This document shows positions 54,642 to 63,843 of a stretch of 64,000 bases of DNA, one piece after another. A program made the position numbers and the translations under genes. The notes under the pieces were generated by a model that made no database searches, was not told where the DNA came from, and saw only the letters and a list, made by a program, of their open reading frames with translations. The DNA is from Variovorax sp. S12S4 (GTDB taxonomy: Bacteria > Pseudomonadota > Gammaproteobacteria > Burkholderiales > Burkholderiaceae_C), in the NCBI RefSeq assembly GCF_023195515.1, contig NZ_JALPKR020000002.1:1054001-1118000 (forward strand). The letters are read 5' to 3'. Position 1 is the stretch's first letter. Every line of letters begins with the position of its first letter.

Positions 54642-55952
54642 ATGGACACGCTGGCTGAGCTGCGCGCCGGCCGGCTGGCTGGCGCCAAACGAATCGATCT
54701 CTCGTGCGGACTCACGGAGTTTCCGCGCGAGATTTATGACCTGGCGGATTCGCTCGAGGTATTGAACCTTTCGGGCAACGCGCTCGATACGTTGCCCGAC
54801 GACCTGGACCGATTGCACCGCCTTCGCGTGCTGTTCTGCTCCGACAACCGCTTCACGCAACTGCCCGAATCCATCGGCCGGTGCCAGGGCCTGGAGATGG
54901 TCGGCTTCAAGGCCAACCGCATCCGCAATGTGCCCGCTGCGGCGCTGCAATTGCCTTCTTTGCGCTGGCTGATCCTGACGGACAACCTGGTCGAGACATT
55001 GCCCGAGGCGATTGGCCAGTGCACGGGAATGCAGAAGCTCATGCTCGCCGGAAATCAGTTGCGCGCGCTGCCGGAATCGCTGGCGGCCTGCAGCGAGCTA
55101 GAGATGCTGCGCACCTCCGCCAATCGCTTCGAGGTGCTGCCCGAGCTGGTGTTTTCGCTGCCGCGGCTTTCGTGGCTTGCAGGCGCGGGCAACCCTTACG
55201 ATGCGCGAGCCGAAGACGCCGCCACTGCCGCGCACTCGGTGCCGCACGTCGACTGGCGCGACCTGGCGCTGGGTAAAAAGCTCGGCGAAGGGGCCTCGGG
55301 GGTGATCTACCAGGCGACGCTCGGCGCAGCATCGCAGCCCGTGGCGGTCAAGCTGTTCAAGGGGGCGGTGACGAGCGACGGCTGGCCGCACAGCGAAATG
55401 GCCGCGAGCATCGCGGCCGGCGCGCACCCGACATTGATTGCCGCGCAAAGCCGGATCGACGGCCATCCTGAAGGCATCGAAGGCCTGGTAATGGCGCTGG
55501 TGGACCCAACTTTTCGCACGCTGGCGGGCCCGCCGAGCCTGGCGTCGTGCACGCGCGACGTCTATGCGGCCGATGCGCAATGGCCTTCCGGCGTGGCGTT
55601 GCGCATTGCACGCGACATCGCTTCCGCCATGCAGCATCTGCATGCGCGCGGCATCTTGCATGGCGACCTCTATGCGCACAACATCCTGTGGAGTGCGCAG
55701 GGCGGCGGGCTGCTCGGCGACTTTGGTGCGGCGTGGATGACGGGCGCGCTCGACCCGGTGCAGATCGAAGCCTTGCAACGGCTGGAGATGCGCGCTTTCG
55801 GCTGCCTGCTGGAAGAGCTGCTCAGCCGCTGCAGCGATGCGCCGCCAGACGCCATGGCTGCGTTGAAGGACCGCTGCATGCAACCCGACATTGCCGCACG
55901 GCCGTCGTTTGCCGAGGCGTTGTCGCTGCTCCAGGGCGAGCTCTCGCAATGA
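54642..55952 (+). CDS. Leucine-rich-repeat and protein kinase fusion
   Basis: Eukaryotic-like protein of 436 residues. Residues 15-185 hold about seven leucine-rich repeats (LEVLNLSGNALDTLPDDL, LRVLFCSDNRFTQLPESI, LRWLILTDNLVETLPEAI). A protein kinase domain follows from about 205: the glycine loop LGEGASGVIYQA, Lys in VAVKLFKG, the catalytic loop ILHGDLYAHNIL (HGD in place of HRD) and GDFGAAW. Key catalytic residues are present, so it may be active. No membrane span or signal is seen, so it is probably cytoplasmic. It lies 17 bases after the metallo-hydrolase, and its stop overlaps the pseudouridine synthase start (ATGA). Target unknown. Confidence 0.9.
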   Translation: MDTLAELRAGRLAGAKRIDLSCGLTEFPREIYDLADSLEVLNLSGNALDTLPDDLDRLHRLRVLFCSDNRFTQLPESIGRCQGLEMVGFKANRIRNVPAAALQLPSLRWLILTDNLVETLPEAIGQCTGMQKLMLAGNQLRALPESLAACSELEMLRTSANRFEVLPELVFSLPRLSWLAGAGNPYDARAEDAATAAHSVPHVDWRDLALGKKLGEGASGVIYQATLGAASQPVAVKLFKGAVTSDGWPHSEMAASIAAGAHPTLIAAQSRIDGHPEGIEGLVMALVDPTFRTLAGPPSLASCTRDVYAADAQWPSGVALRIARDIASAMQHLHARGILHGDLYAHNILWSAQGGGLLGDFGAAWMTGALDPVQIEALQRLEMRAFGCLLEELLSRCSDAPPDAMAALKDRCMQPDIAARPSFAEALSLLQGELSQ

Positions 55953-56860
55953 CAGGGCCACGCTTGCCGCTGCCCACGCGCGACGGGGTCGGCCCAAGCT
56001 GCGTCGGCCTGCCGCGAGGCCCCTGGCCCACCATCGTCGATTTTTTGATCGAACGCTTTCCGGCGATCTCGCGCGAGGCCTGGATGGCGCGCATCGAGGC
56101 CGGTGACGTGATCGACGAGCACGGGGCGCCCGTGACCGCGCAGCGCCGATACCAGGCACCGCTGCGCGTGTACTACTACCGCACGCTCGACGCCGAGGTG
56201 CGCATTCCGTTCGACGAGCAGGTGCTGTTCCAGGACGACCAGCTCGTGGTGGTCGACAAGCCGCCCTTCCTGCCCGTAACGCCCACCGGCAAGTACCTGC
56301 AGGAAAGCCTGCTGGTAAGGCTCAAGCGCAAGCTGAAGCTCGACGACCTGGTGCCGCTGCACCGCATCGACCGCAGTACGGCGGGGCTGGTGCTCTTTTC
56401 GGTACGCCCCGAAACGCGCGGCGCCTACCAGGCCATGTTTCCCGAACGGCGCATCGCCAAGCACTACGAGGCAGTGGTGCCATGGCAGCCGGGCGTGTCG
56501 TCGGTGCCCGGTATTTACCGCAGCCGGCTGGTCGACGACGAACATTTCATGCGCGTGAAGGAAGAAGCTGGCGAGCCCAATTCGGAAACGCGCATCGCCG
56601 TGCAGCAGGCGGCCGATGGCTACGCCCTGCTGGAGCTCTCGCCGGTGACCGGCCGCAAGCACCAACTGCGGGTGCACTGCATGGCGCTGGGCATGCCGAT
56701 CGTCAACGACCCGATCTACCCCACCCTGCTGCCGCCCGACAGCGACGACTTCGACAAGCCCTTGCAGCTGCTGGCCAAGTCGGTGGCATTTCAAGACCCC
56801 GTGAGCGGCGAGCTGCGCACTTTCACGAGCCCCCGGAGCCTTTCGCTGCCGCCAAGGTGA
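55949..56860 (+). CDS. RluA-family pseudouridine synthase
   Basis: RNA-modifying enzyme of 303 residues that isomerises uridine in rRNA or tRNA. The catalytic motif II is PLHRIDRSTAGLVLF, with the Asp nucleophile, and a later binding motif is GRKHQLRVHCMALG. An N-terminal stretch (FLIERFPAISREAWMARIEA) resembles an S4-like RNA-binding domain. The start ATG at 55949 overlaps the kinase stop. The site of modification cannot be assigned; TruC and RluA are both possible. Co-transcription with the kinase is likely. Confidence 0.92.
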   Translation: MTGPRLPLPTRDGVGPSCVGLPRGPWPTIVDFLIERFPAISREAWMARIEAGDVIDEHGAPVTAQRRYQAPLRVYYYRTLDAEVRIPFDEQVLFQDDQLVVVDKPPFLPVTPTGKYLQESLLVRLKRKLKLDDLVPLHRIDRSTAGLVLFSVRPETRGAYQAMFPERRIAKHYEAVVPWQPGVSSVPGIYRSRLVDDEHFMRVKEEAGEPNSETRIAVQQAADGYALLELSPVTGRKHQLRVHCMALGMPIVNDPIYPTLLPPDSDDFDKPLQLLAKSVAFQDPVSGELRTFTSPRSLSLPPR

Positions 56861-56927
56861 CGCACCGCGCGCAGGCGGCGCACTAAGCTCGTTTTCTGAA
56901 ATCTTTCATTCAGGAGACACCTGCACC

Positions 56928-57683
56928 ATGGACACCACCCAACTCTTCTCGCTGAAGGGCCGCAGCGCCTTGATCACCGGCGGCTCGCGCGGCATCGGCC
57001 GCATGATCGCCGAGGGCTTCCTGGCCCAGGGCGCGCGCGTGTACATCTCGGCGCGCAAGGCCGCGGCCTGCAACCAGACCGCCAAGGAGCTTTCGGCGTT
57101 CGGCCCGTGCGTGTCCTTGCCGGCCGACGTGTCGACACTGGAAGGCGCGCAGGCGCTGGTCGATGCGTATGCCAAGCATGAAGACTCGCTCGACATCCTG
57201 GTCAACAACGCCGGTGCGGCATGGGGCGCGCCGTACGACGAGTTTCCCGAGAGCGGCTGGGACAAGGTGGTGGACCTGAACCTGAAGACGCCCTTCTTCT
57301 TGACCAAGGCACTGACGCCGATGCTCAAGAAGGCAGCGACCGATCACTTGGCGAAGGTGATCAACATTGCGTCCATCGACGGCATTTCGGTGAACCCGCA
57401 GGAGACGTATTCGTATGCGGCGAGCAAGGCCGGGCTGATTCAGCTGACGCGGCGGATGGCGCTGAGGCTCGCGCAAGAACGGATTGTGGTGAGTGCCATT
57501 GCGCCGGGGGCGTTTGCTTCGGACATGAACAAGCTGGCGCGTGATCATGGGGATGAGGTGAAGGAGCGGATTCCTGCGGGGCGGATTGGGGTGCCGGAGG
57601 ATATGGCTGGGGCGGCTATTTATTTGGCCTCTCGGGCGGGGGACTATGTGATGGGGTCTACGTTGGTGGTGGATGGGGGGTGA
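56928..57683 (+). CDS. Short-chain dehydrogenase/reductase (SDR)
   Basis: NAD(P)-dependent oxidoreductase of 251 residues. Motifs: cofactor TGGSRGIG (TGxxxGxG) near residue 17, DILVNNAG, catalytic Ser in NIASIDG, and YSYAASKAG (YxxxK). The C-terminal GSTLVVDGG ends the fold. It resembles 3-oxoacyl-ACP reductases and other SDRs; the substrate is unknown. The start at ATG 56928 follows CAGGAGA. The last third uses many G/T-ending codons, unlike the rest of the gene, and a family C repeat begins 35 bases after the stop. Confidence 0.9.
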   Translation: MDTTQLFSLKGRSALITGGSRGIGRMIAEGFLAQGARVYISARKAAACNQTAKELSAFGPCVSLPADVSTLEGAQALVDAYAKHEDSLDILVNNAGAAWGAPYDEFPESGWDKVVDLNLKTPFFLTKALTPMLKKAATDHLAKVINIASIDGISVNPQETYSYAASKAGLIQLTRRMALRLAQERIVVSAIAPGAFASDMNKLARDHGDEVKERIPAGRIGVPEDMAGAAIYLASRAGDYVMGSTLVVDGG

Positions 57684-57718
57684 CGCACGCGCGTTGAGTC
57701 TTTTGCTTCTTTGGTTTT

Positions 57719-58318
57719 TTGAGTTCCGAGGCCGGGTCTCGCCCCGGCGGGCGACTCACTTTCTTTGCTTCGCCAAAGAAAGTAAGCAAAGAAAGGCGAC
57801 CCCTACTGTCTGCGTCCCCTGCGCTTCGCTGCGGGGAGACCTGCGGTGCTCGACTCCGGCGGGGGTCCGCAGAACTCGCTTCGCTCAAACAGCTGCGGCC
57901 CTGATCCCGCCTCCATCTGCGCTCCTCGGCGCATACAGAAGGGGCGGGGGCGGGCGACCTTCGCTTCGCTCGGCCCCAATACCAACAGCCGAAACCCACA
58001 GCCAATACAAACATCCAACTCATCCTAACCACGGCGGCGCGCAGCGCCGCAGTGGCTTGGCCGAGCGAAGCAAAGGCCCGGGTGGGTTGCCCTCCCCTCT
58101 GTATGCGCCGAGGAGCGGAGGGTTTCGCGGATCAGGGCTCGCAGCTGTTTGAGCGAAGCGAGTTCTGCGAGACCCCGCGAAACACGAGCACCGCAGGTTG
58201 CCCGCAGCGAAGCGGAGGGTCGCAGACAGTGGGGTCGCCTTTTCTTTGCTTACTTTCTTTTGGCGAAGCAAAGAAAGTGAGTCCGCCGCCGGGCGGAATC
58301 CCGGCCTCGGAACTCAAA
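57719..58318. repeat. Family C palindromic repeat (about 600 bp)
   Basis: This fills the 636-base gap between the SDR and M48 genes. The left arm starts GAGTTCCGAGGCCGGG, and the right arm ends CCCGGCCTCGGAACTC. Matching pairs continue inward: ACTCACTTTCTTTGCTTCGC with GCGAAGCAAAGAAAGTGAGT, CTTTGCTTCGCCAAAGAAAG with its partner, and GAACTCGCTTCGCTCAAACAG with CTGTTTGAGCGAAGCGAGTTC (split across the two). The arms are about 250 bp and imperfectly matched around a loop of about 90 bp. Several TTCGCTTCGC-type sub-repeats occur. No gene is seen. Confidence 0.88.
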
Positions 58319-58319
58319 A

Positions 58320-59309
58320 TCAACCCCACCGAGGCACAGCCTCATCCTTCAACTGCTGCCGCAGCAACCCATAGTCCGGCACCACACTCTCCACCGTCTC
58401 CCAGAACCGATGCGAGTGATCCATCACCCGCAAATGCGCCAGCTCATGCGCCACCACATAGTCGATCACCGGCAGGCGAAAGTGAATCAACCGCCAGTTC
58501 AGCCGAATCGATCCATCCACACTCGCACTGCCCCACCGGGTGGCGGCATTCGACAACGACAGCTTCTGCCACCGCACTCCAAGCCGCGGCGCAAAGTGAT
58601 CGAGCCTTTCGATGAACAGCCGCCGCGCCTGCCGCATGAGCCAGGCCTGGGCGGCATCGCGGATCTGCGAGGGCTCGGCGTTTTGCGCCACGGCCAGGCG
58701 CAAGATGCGAGGCCCGGTGCCGTCGCCGCCTGTCTCATCGAGCGTGCCACCGACGCTTGCAAAGCCGTGCTTGGGGTCGAGGCGAATCACGACCGGTTCG
58801 CCCATGAAAGGAAACTCCGCGCCGTCTCTCCACTCGATGCGCGTGGCCTCGACGCGTGCGTGGCGTTGCCGCGTTTCGAGCAGCTTGCGAATGATCCAGT
58901 CGGCCTTTTCCTGGATGGCGGCGTCCACGTCGCGCAGCGTGACCCAGCGCGGCGCACGCACCGATAAACCTTCGGGGCCGACCACGAAGCCGATGGTCTT
59001 GCGCTTGCCGCGCTTGAACTCATAGGCGACGCGCGCCGAACCCAGCACCGTTTCGCGCGTGGCCTGCGGATGCACGAAGCTCGCGAGCGTCAGCGTATCG
59101 CGCAGCGGAATGGCGGGCAAAGCGGCGGGGCCGGCGTTGTCTTGCTGCTGGGCATCGGCCACAGAAGGCGAGGCAGCCAACGGCGTGGCCACCGGCGGCG
59201 CGGCCTTCTTCTTCACTTTTCGCGGCTTGCGCTCGGGCGGCGTGGCCGGCGCAAGCTCGTTGCCCAGCCCTTCGAACAGATCCATCGTGAACTGAAGCAG
59301 TCCCCGCAT
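58320..59309 (-). CDS. M48-like (YgjP/DUF45) metallopeptidase
   Basis: Zinc metallopeptidase-type protein of 329 residues. The zinc motif is VVAHELAHLRVMDHS, in the C-terminal third, within the WLM/DUF45 domain (RWGSASVDGSIRLNWRLI, VIDYVVAHELAHL). The N-terminal 60 residues are Ala/Pro/Lys-rich and disordered. Start 59309 or the internal ATG at 59285 are both possible. It lies 17 bases after plsC in the glyQS-gmhB-plsC operon. YgjP-type proteins are poorly characterised; the substrate is unknown. The family C repeat starts right after its stop. Confidence 0.88.
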   Translation of the reverse strand: MRGLLQFTMDLFEGLGNELAPATPPERKPRKVKKKAAPPVATPLAASPSVADAQQQDNAGPAALPAIPLRDTLTLASFVHPQATRETVLGSARVAYEFKRGKRKTIGFVVGPEGLSVRAPRWVTLRDVDAAIQEKADWIIRKLLETRQRHARVEATRIEWRDGAEFPFMGEPVVIRLDPKHGFASVGGTLDETGGDGTGPRILRLAVAQNAEPSQIRDAAQAWLMRQARRLFIERLDHFAPRLGVRWQKLSLSNAATRWGSASVDGSIRLNWRLIHFRLPVIDYVVAHELAHLRVMDHSHRFWETVESVVPDYGLLRQQLKDEAVPRWG

Positions 59310-59326
59310 TTCGGGCTTTCTCTTCT

Positions 59327-60097
59327 TCAGTGCACTTCTGGCGCCGCCTGCAGCGGCGGGCTGTCGCGATAAGCCTCTGGGTCGAGCCGGCGCATTTCCG
59401 ATTCGATCCAGGCTTCGACCTCGCGCATCAGTTCATCGGGCTTGCGGCCGACACTGGGAATGGCAGGGCCGATCGACACGTCGACCACGCCGGGGCGCTT
59501 GATGAAGGCCTTGCGCGGCCACACCTTGGCCGACGTAACGGCAACGGGAATCACCGGCACGCCGGTTTCGCATGCGAGCCGCGTGCCGCCGCTCTTGTAG
59601 GTGCCCTTCTGGCCGCGCGGAATGCGGGTGCCCTCGGGAAACATGATGATCCAGATGCCCTGCGCAAGCAGCTTGCGGCCCTGGTTCACGACCTTGTTGA
59701 ACGCCTGCGCGCGCTGGCTGCGGTCGATATGAATCATGTCGAGCCGAGCCATGGCCCAGCCGAAGAAGGGCACGTAGATCAGCTCTTTCTTGAACACGAA
59801 TGCCAGCGGATGCGGCATCAGCGTAGGCATGAGGAATGTCTCGAAGGTCGATTGGTGCTTGACCAGCAGGATCGCGCCGGCGAGCTTGTCGGTCGGCAGG
59901 TTCTCCATGCCGGTGACGCGGGTCTTGATGCCCAGCAGCACGCGCGCGCCGCCGATGGCCCAGCTGAGCCACTGCACCGCCATCCAGTAGAGCGGTATGC
60001 CGCGCTTCCAGAGCGAACTGACGCACATGATGATGCCCCAGGGCACCACGGTGACGAGCATCCACAGTGCATGGACAACGGAACGAAGAAACGCCAT
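59327..60097 (-). CDS. plsC: 1-acyl-sn-glycerol-3-phosphate acyltransferase (PlsC)
   Basis: Inner-membrane acyltransferase of 256 residues that makes phosphatidic acid. Two N-terminal hydrophobic spans precede the catalytic domain. The HX4D-type motif is KHQSTFET, with Glu in place of Asp, a variant in many proteobacterial PlsC proteins; the FPEGTR motif is intact (MFPEGTRIPRG), as is GVPVIPVAVTS. The start ATG at 60097 overlaps the gmhB stop by one base (TGATG). Context with gmhB fits envelope biogenesis. Confidence 0.92.
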   Translation of the reverse strand: MAFLRSVVHALWMLVTVVPWGIIMCVSSLWKRGIPLYWMAVQWLSWAIGGARVLLGIKTRVTGMENLPTDKLAGAILLVKHQSTFETFLMPTLMPHPLAFVFKKELIYVPFFGWAMARLDMIHIDRSQRAQAFNKVVNQGRKLLAQGIWIIMFPEGTRIPRGQKGTYKSGGTRLACETGVPVIPVAVTSAKVWPRKAFIKRPGVVDVSIGPAIPSVGRKPDELMREVEAWIESEMRRLDPEAYRDSPPLQAAPEVH

Positions 60098-60675
60098 CAG
60101 ACAGCCACCTGCAGTGCGGCCTGCGCTTCGCGCGCAAGCAAAAAGTCGACAAAGGCGGCGAGGTTCTCGTGAACCATGGTGTTCGCCGGGTATTCGGGGG
60201 GCAGCGGGTCGACGCCGATGCAGGCGGCCCCCATGCCTGTGAGCAAAAGGTGCGGCTCGCAGCCCGCGGCGGCGCCCGCCTGCAGGTCGCGCAGGCTGTC
60301 GCCCGCAGTTGGCACGCCCTGCAGATCGATGCCGTAGCGGTCGCCGATCTGCAGGAACAGGCCCGGCTTGGGCTTGCGGCAGTCGCAGTCCTCGTCGGGG
60401 CTGTGCGGGCAATAGAACACCGCATCGACCTTGCCGCCCACGGCCGCGAGCATCTTGTGCATCTTGGCGTGCATGGCGTTGAGCGACGCCATGTCGAACA
60501 GGCCGCGGCCCAGGCCCGACTGGTTGGACGCGATCACCACGTGCCAGCCCGCATGGTTGAGCTTGGCCACCGCTTCGAGCGCACCGGGCAGCGGTGTCCA
60601 CTCGATGTCGCTCTTGACGAAGTCTTCGCGGTGCACGTTGATCGTGCCGTTGCGGTCGAGGATGACGAGTTTCAT
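60097..60675 (-). CDS. gmhB: D-glycero-beta-D-manno-heptose 1,7-bisphosphate 7-phosphatase
   Basis: HAD phosphatase of 192 residues in the ADP-heptose pathway for lipopolysaccharide inner core. Motif I here is ILDRNGTIN: the usual DRDG has Asn in place of the second Asp, which normally acts as general acid. Motif II ASNQSGLGRGLF, the zinc-binding CPHSPDEDCDCRKPKPG, and the GDSLRDLQAG motif IV are all intact. It lies 32 bases after glyS, overlapping plsC by one base. If the Asn is real, activity may be reduced. Identity is based on the zinc-binding loop. Confidence 0.9.
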   Translation of the reverse strand: MKLVILDRNGTINVHREDFVKSDIEWTPLPGALEAVAKLNHAGWHVVIASNQSGLGRGLFDMASLNAMHAKMHKMLAAVGGKVDAVFYCPHSPDEDCDCRKPKPGLFLQIGDRYGIDLQGVPTAGDSLRDLQAGAAAGCEPHLLLTGMGAACIGVDPLPPEYPANTMVHENLAAFVDFLLAREAQAALQVAV

Positions 60676-60707
60676 GGCGTTGGCAAAAAAGCCCGTGCTG
60701 CTTCGCT

Positions 60708-62864
60708 TCAGACTGCCAACCGTTCGAGTTGCGCCACGCGGTTCATCGCAGCGTGCAACGACATCAGCAAGCCCAGCCGGTTGAGGCGCAGGTCGGCCTG
60801 CTCGGCATTGACCATCACGCCGTCGAAGAAGGCATCGACCGGCTCGCGCAGCGCAGCCAGGGTCTGCAACGACGCGGTGTAGTCGCCGGCATCGAACTGC
60901 GCATTGGCCGCGGGTACGACCTCAGCCATGGCGGCGTGCAGCGCCTTCTCGGCGGGCTCCTGCAGCAGAAGTTCGCTGACGTGCGCGTCGGCCTCGGGCG
61001 CCTTCTTGAGGATGTTGCCTATGCGCTTGTTGGCAGCTGCCAGCGCGGCGGCGGCGGGCAAGGCGGCAAAGGCGCGCACTGCCGCCAGCAGCTTGGGCAC
61101 TTCGCCCAGGCGCTGCGGTCGCGGCGCCAGCACGGCGTCGACCTCTTGCGCACTGGCGCCCTGCTCGCGCAGGCTGCCGGCCAGGCGGTCGAGAATGAAG
61201 TCCTGCAGCTCGACCGTGGCCTTGCCGCTGTCGAAGCCGTCGATGTCCTTGAACTGCGCGGCGGCGTCCTGCAGCAGCGCGTCGAGCCCCAGCGGCAGGT
61301 CTTTCTCGATCAGCATGCGGATCACGCCGAGCGCATGGCGGCGCAGCGCGAATGGATCGCGGTCGCCGGTGGGCAGGTTGCCGATGCCGAACATGCCGAC
61401 CAGCGTCTCGAGCTTGTCGGCCAGCGCAACCACCAGGCCGACGGTGTTGCGCGGCAGTTCGTCGCCCGCAAAGCGCGGCTTGTAATGGTCTTCGATGGCA
61501 TCGGCCACTTCGGCGGACAAGCCGTCGTGCAGGGCGTAGTAGCGGCCCATGGTGCCCTGCAGCTCGGGGAACTCGCCGACCATGTCGGTCACGAGATCGG
61601 CCTTGGCAAGCTGCGCCGCTTGCACCGCGTGCGCGGTGAGCGTGGCATCCGCGGGTTTCCCTGGCTGCCCCAGTTGCGCCGCAATGCCGCGCGCAATACG
61701 CATCACGCGCTGCACGCGCTCGCCCTGCGTGCCCAGCTTGTTGTGATAGACCACCTTGCCGAGCGATTCGACGCGCGAGGCCAGCGATTTCTTGCGGTCC
61801 TGGTCGAAGAAGAACTTGGCGTCGGCCAGGCGCGGGCGCACCACGCGCTCGTTGCCGCCGACCACCGCGCTCGCGTCCTCGGGGCTGATGTTGCTGACGA
61901 CGAGGAACTTGTTGGTGAGTTTGTTCGATGCGTCGAGCAGCGGAAAGTACTTCTGGTTGGCCTTCATCGTGAGGATGAGGCACTCCTGCGGCACTTCGAG
62001 AAAATCGCGCTCGAAGCTGCACACCAGCACATTGGGGCGCTCGACCAGCGCCGTGACTTCATCGAGCAGCGCATCGTCATGAATAGGCACCGTGCCGCCG
62101 CCCACCCGCACGGCCGCGGCCGCAAGCTGGCGCGCAATTTCGGTGCGTCGGGCTTCGAAGCTCGCGATGACCGCGCCGTCGTCCTGCATCTGCAGCGCGT
62201 AGCTGTTGGCATCGCGCAGCACCACAGGGTCGACCGCCGCCTCGAAGCGGTGGCCATGGGTCTCGCGGCCGGCATGCAGGCCCAGCGCCTCGACGGGCAC
62301 CACGGCGTCGCCGTGCAGCGCCACCAAGCCATGGGCCGGGCGCACGAAGCTCACGCTGCTCCAGCCGGGCAGCTCGCAGCCGCTTTCGAGCTGGTAGCTC
62401 ATTACCTTGGGGATCGGCAGCTTGGCGATGGATTCGGCCAGCGCCTTCTGCAGGCCTTCGGTCAGCGTCGCGCCCTTGGCGGTGCTTTCGTAGAAGAGGG
62501 CTTCGGCCTTGCCGTCCATCGCACGCTTCAGGCCGGGCACGGCCGAGGCATCGGCGCCAAGGGCGGCCAGCCGCTTGAGCAGCGCGGGCGTGGGCTGGCC
62601 CGCGGCATCGAGCCCCACGGCCACGGGCATGAGCTTTTGCGACGCGGCCTTGTCGGCGGCGCGCTCGGCCACGTGCGTGAGGTGCGCAGCCAGGCGGCGC
62701 GGCGAGGCGTAGGCGGTGAGCACCGAGGCGGGCTCGGCGAGCCCCTGGGCCACGAGCTGGTCGCGCAGGCCGTTGGCGAAGGCATCGCCGAGTTTCTTCA
62801 ACGCCTTGGGAGGCAGCTCTTCAACGAAGAGTTCGACCAACAGATTCTTTTGCACGCTCGTCAT
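60708..62864 (-). CDS. glyS: Glycyl-tRNA synthetase beta subunit
   Basis: Beta chain of the alpha2beta2 glycyl-tRNA synthetase, 718 residues, close to the usual 690-700. It binds tRNA and carries the HD-like and anticodon-binding regions. Family stretches include LLVELFVEELPPKALKKLGD at the start, FLEVPQECLILTMKANQKYF, ADKLETLVGMFGIG and PTGDRDPFALRRHALGVIR. It starts at ATG 62864, 3 bases after the glyQ stop. Confidence 0.97.
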   Translation of the reverse strand: MTSVQKNLLVELFVEELPPKALKKLGDAFANGLRDQLVAQGLAEPASVLTAYASPRRLAAHLTHVAERAADKAASQKLMPVAVGLDAAGQPTPALLKRLAALGADASAVPGLKRAMDGKAEALFYESTAKGATLTEGLQKALAESIAKLPIPKVMSYQLESGCELPGWSSVSFVRPAHGLVALHGDAVVPVEALGLHAGRETHGHRFEAAVDPVVLRDANSYALQMQDDGAVIASFEARRTEIARQLAAAAVRVGGGTVPIHDDALLDEVTALVERPNVLVCSFERDFLEVPQECLILTMKANQKYFPLLDASNKLTNKFLVVSNISPEDASAVVGGNERVVRPRLADAKFFFDQDRKKSLASRVESLGKVVYHNKLGTQGERVQRVMRIARGIAAQLGQPGKPADATLTAHAVQAAQLAKADLVTDMVGEFPELQGTMGRYYALHDGLSAEVADAIEDHYKPRFAGDELPRNTVGLVVALADKLETLVGMFGIGNLPTGDRDPFALRRHALGVIRMLIEKDLPLGLDALLQDAAAQFKDIDGFDSGKATVELQDFILDRLAGSLREQGASAQEVDAVLAPRPQRLGEVPKLLAAVRAFAALPAAAALAAANKRIGNILKKAPEADAHVSELLLQEPAEKALHAAMAEVVPAANAQFDAGDYTASLQTLAALREPVDAFFDGVMVNAEQADLRLNRLGLLMSLHAAMNRVAQLERLAV

Positions 62865-62867
62865 CGC

Positions 62868-63773
<906 letters not shown>

Positions 63774-63837
63774 GAAGCTGGCCGGCGCAGGCCGGACATT
63801 TGGACGGTAGCGCGGCAATGCGCCGCGAAAGCGCACG

Positions 63838-63843
63838 ATTTTA
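63838..63843 (-). promoter_or_regulatory. Candidate -10 element of glyQ (TAAAAT)
   Basis: TAAAATCG on the minus strand, 64 bases before the glyQ start, matches the octamer in front of prfC. No good -35 box is seen. The remaining 150 bases to the window edge hold no gene I can support. Confidence 0.35.
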
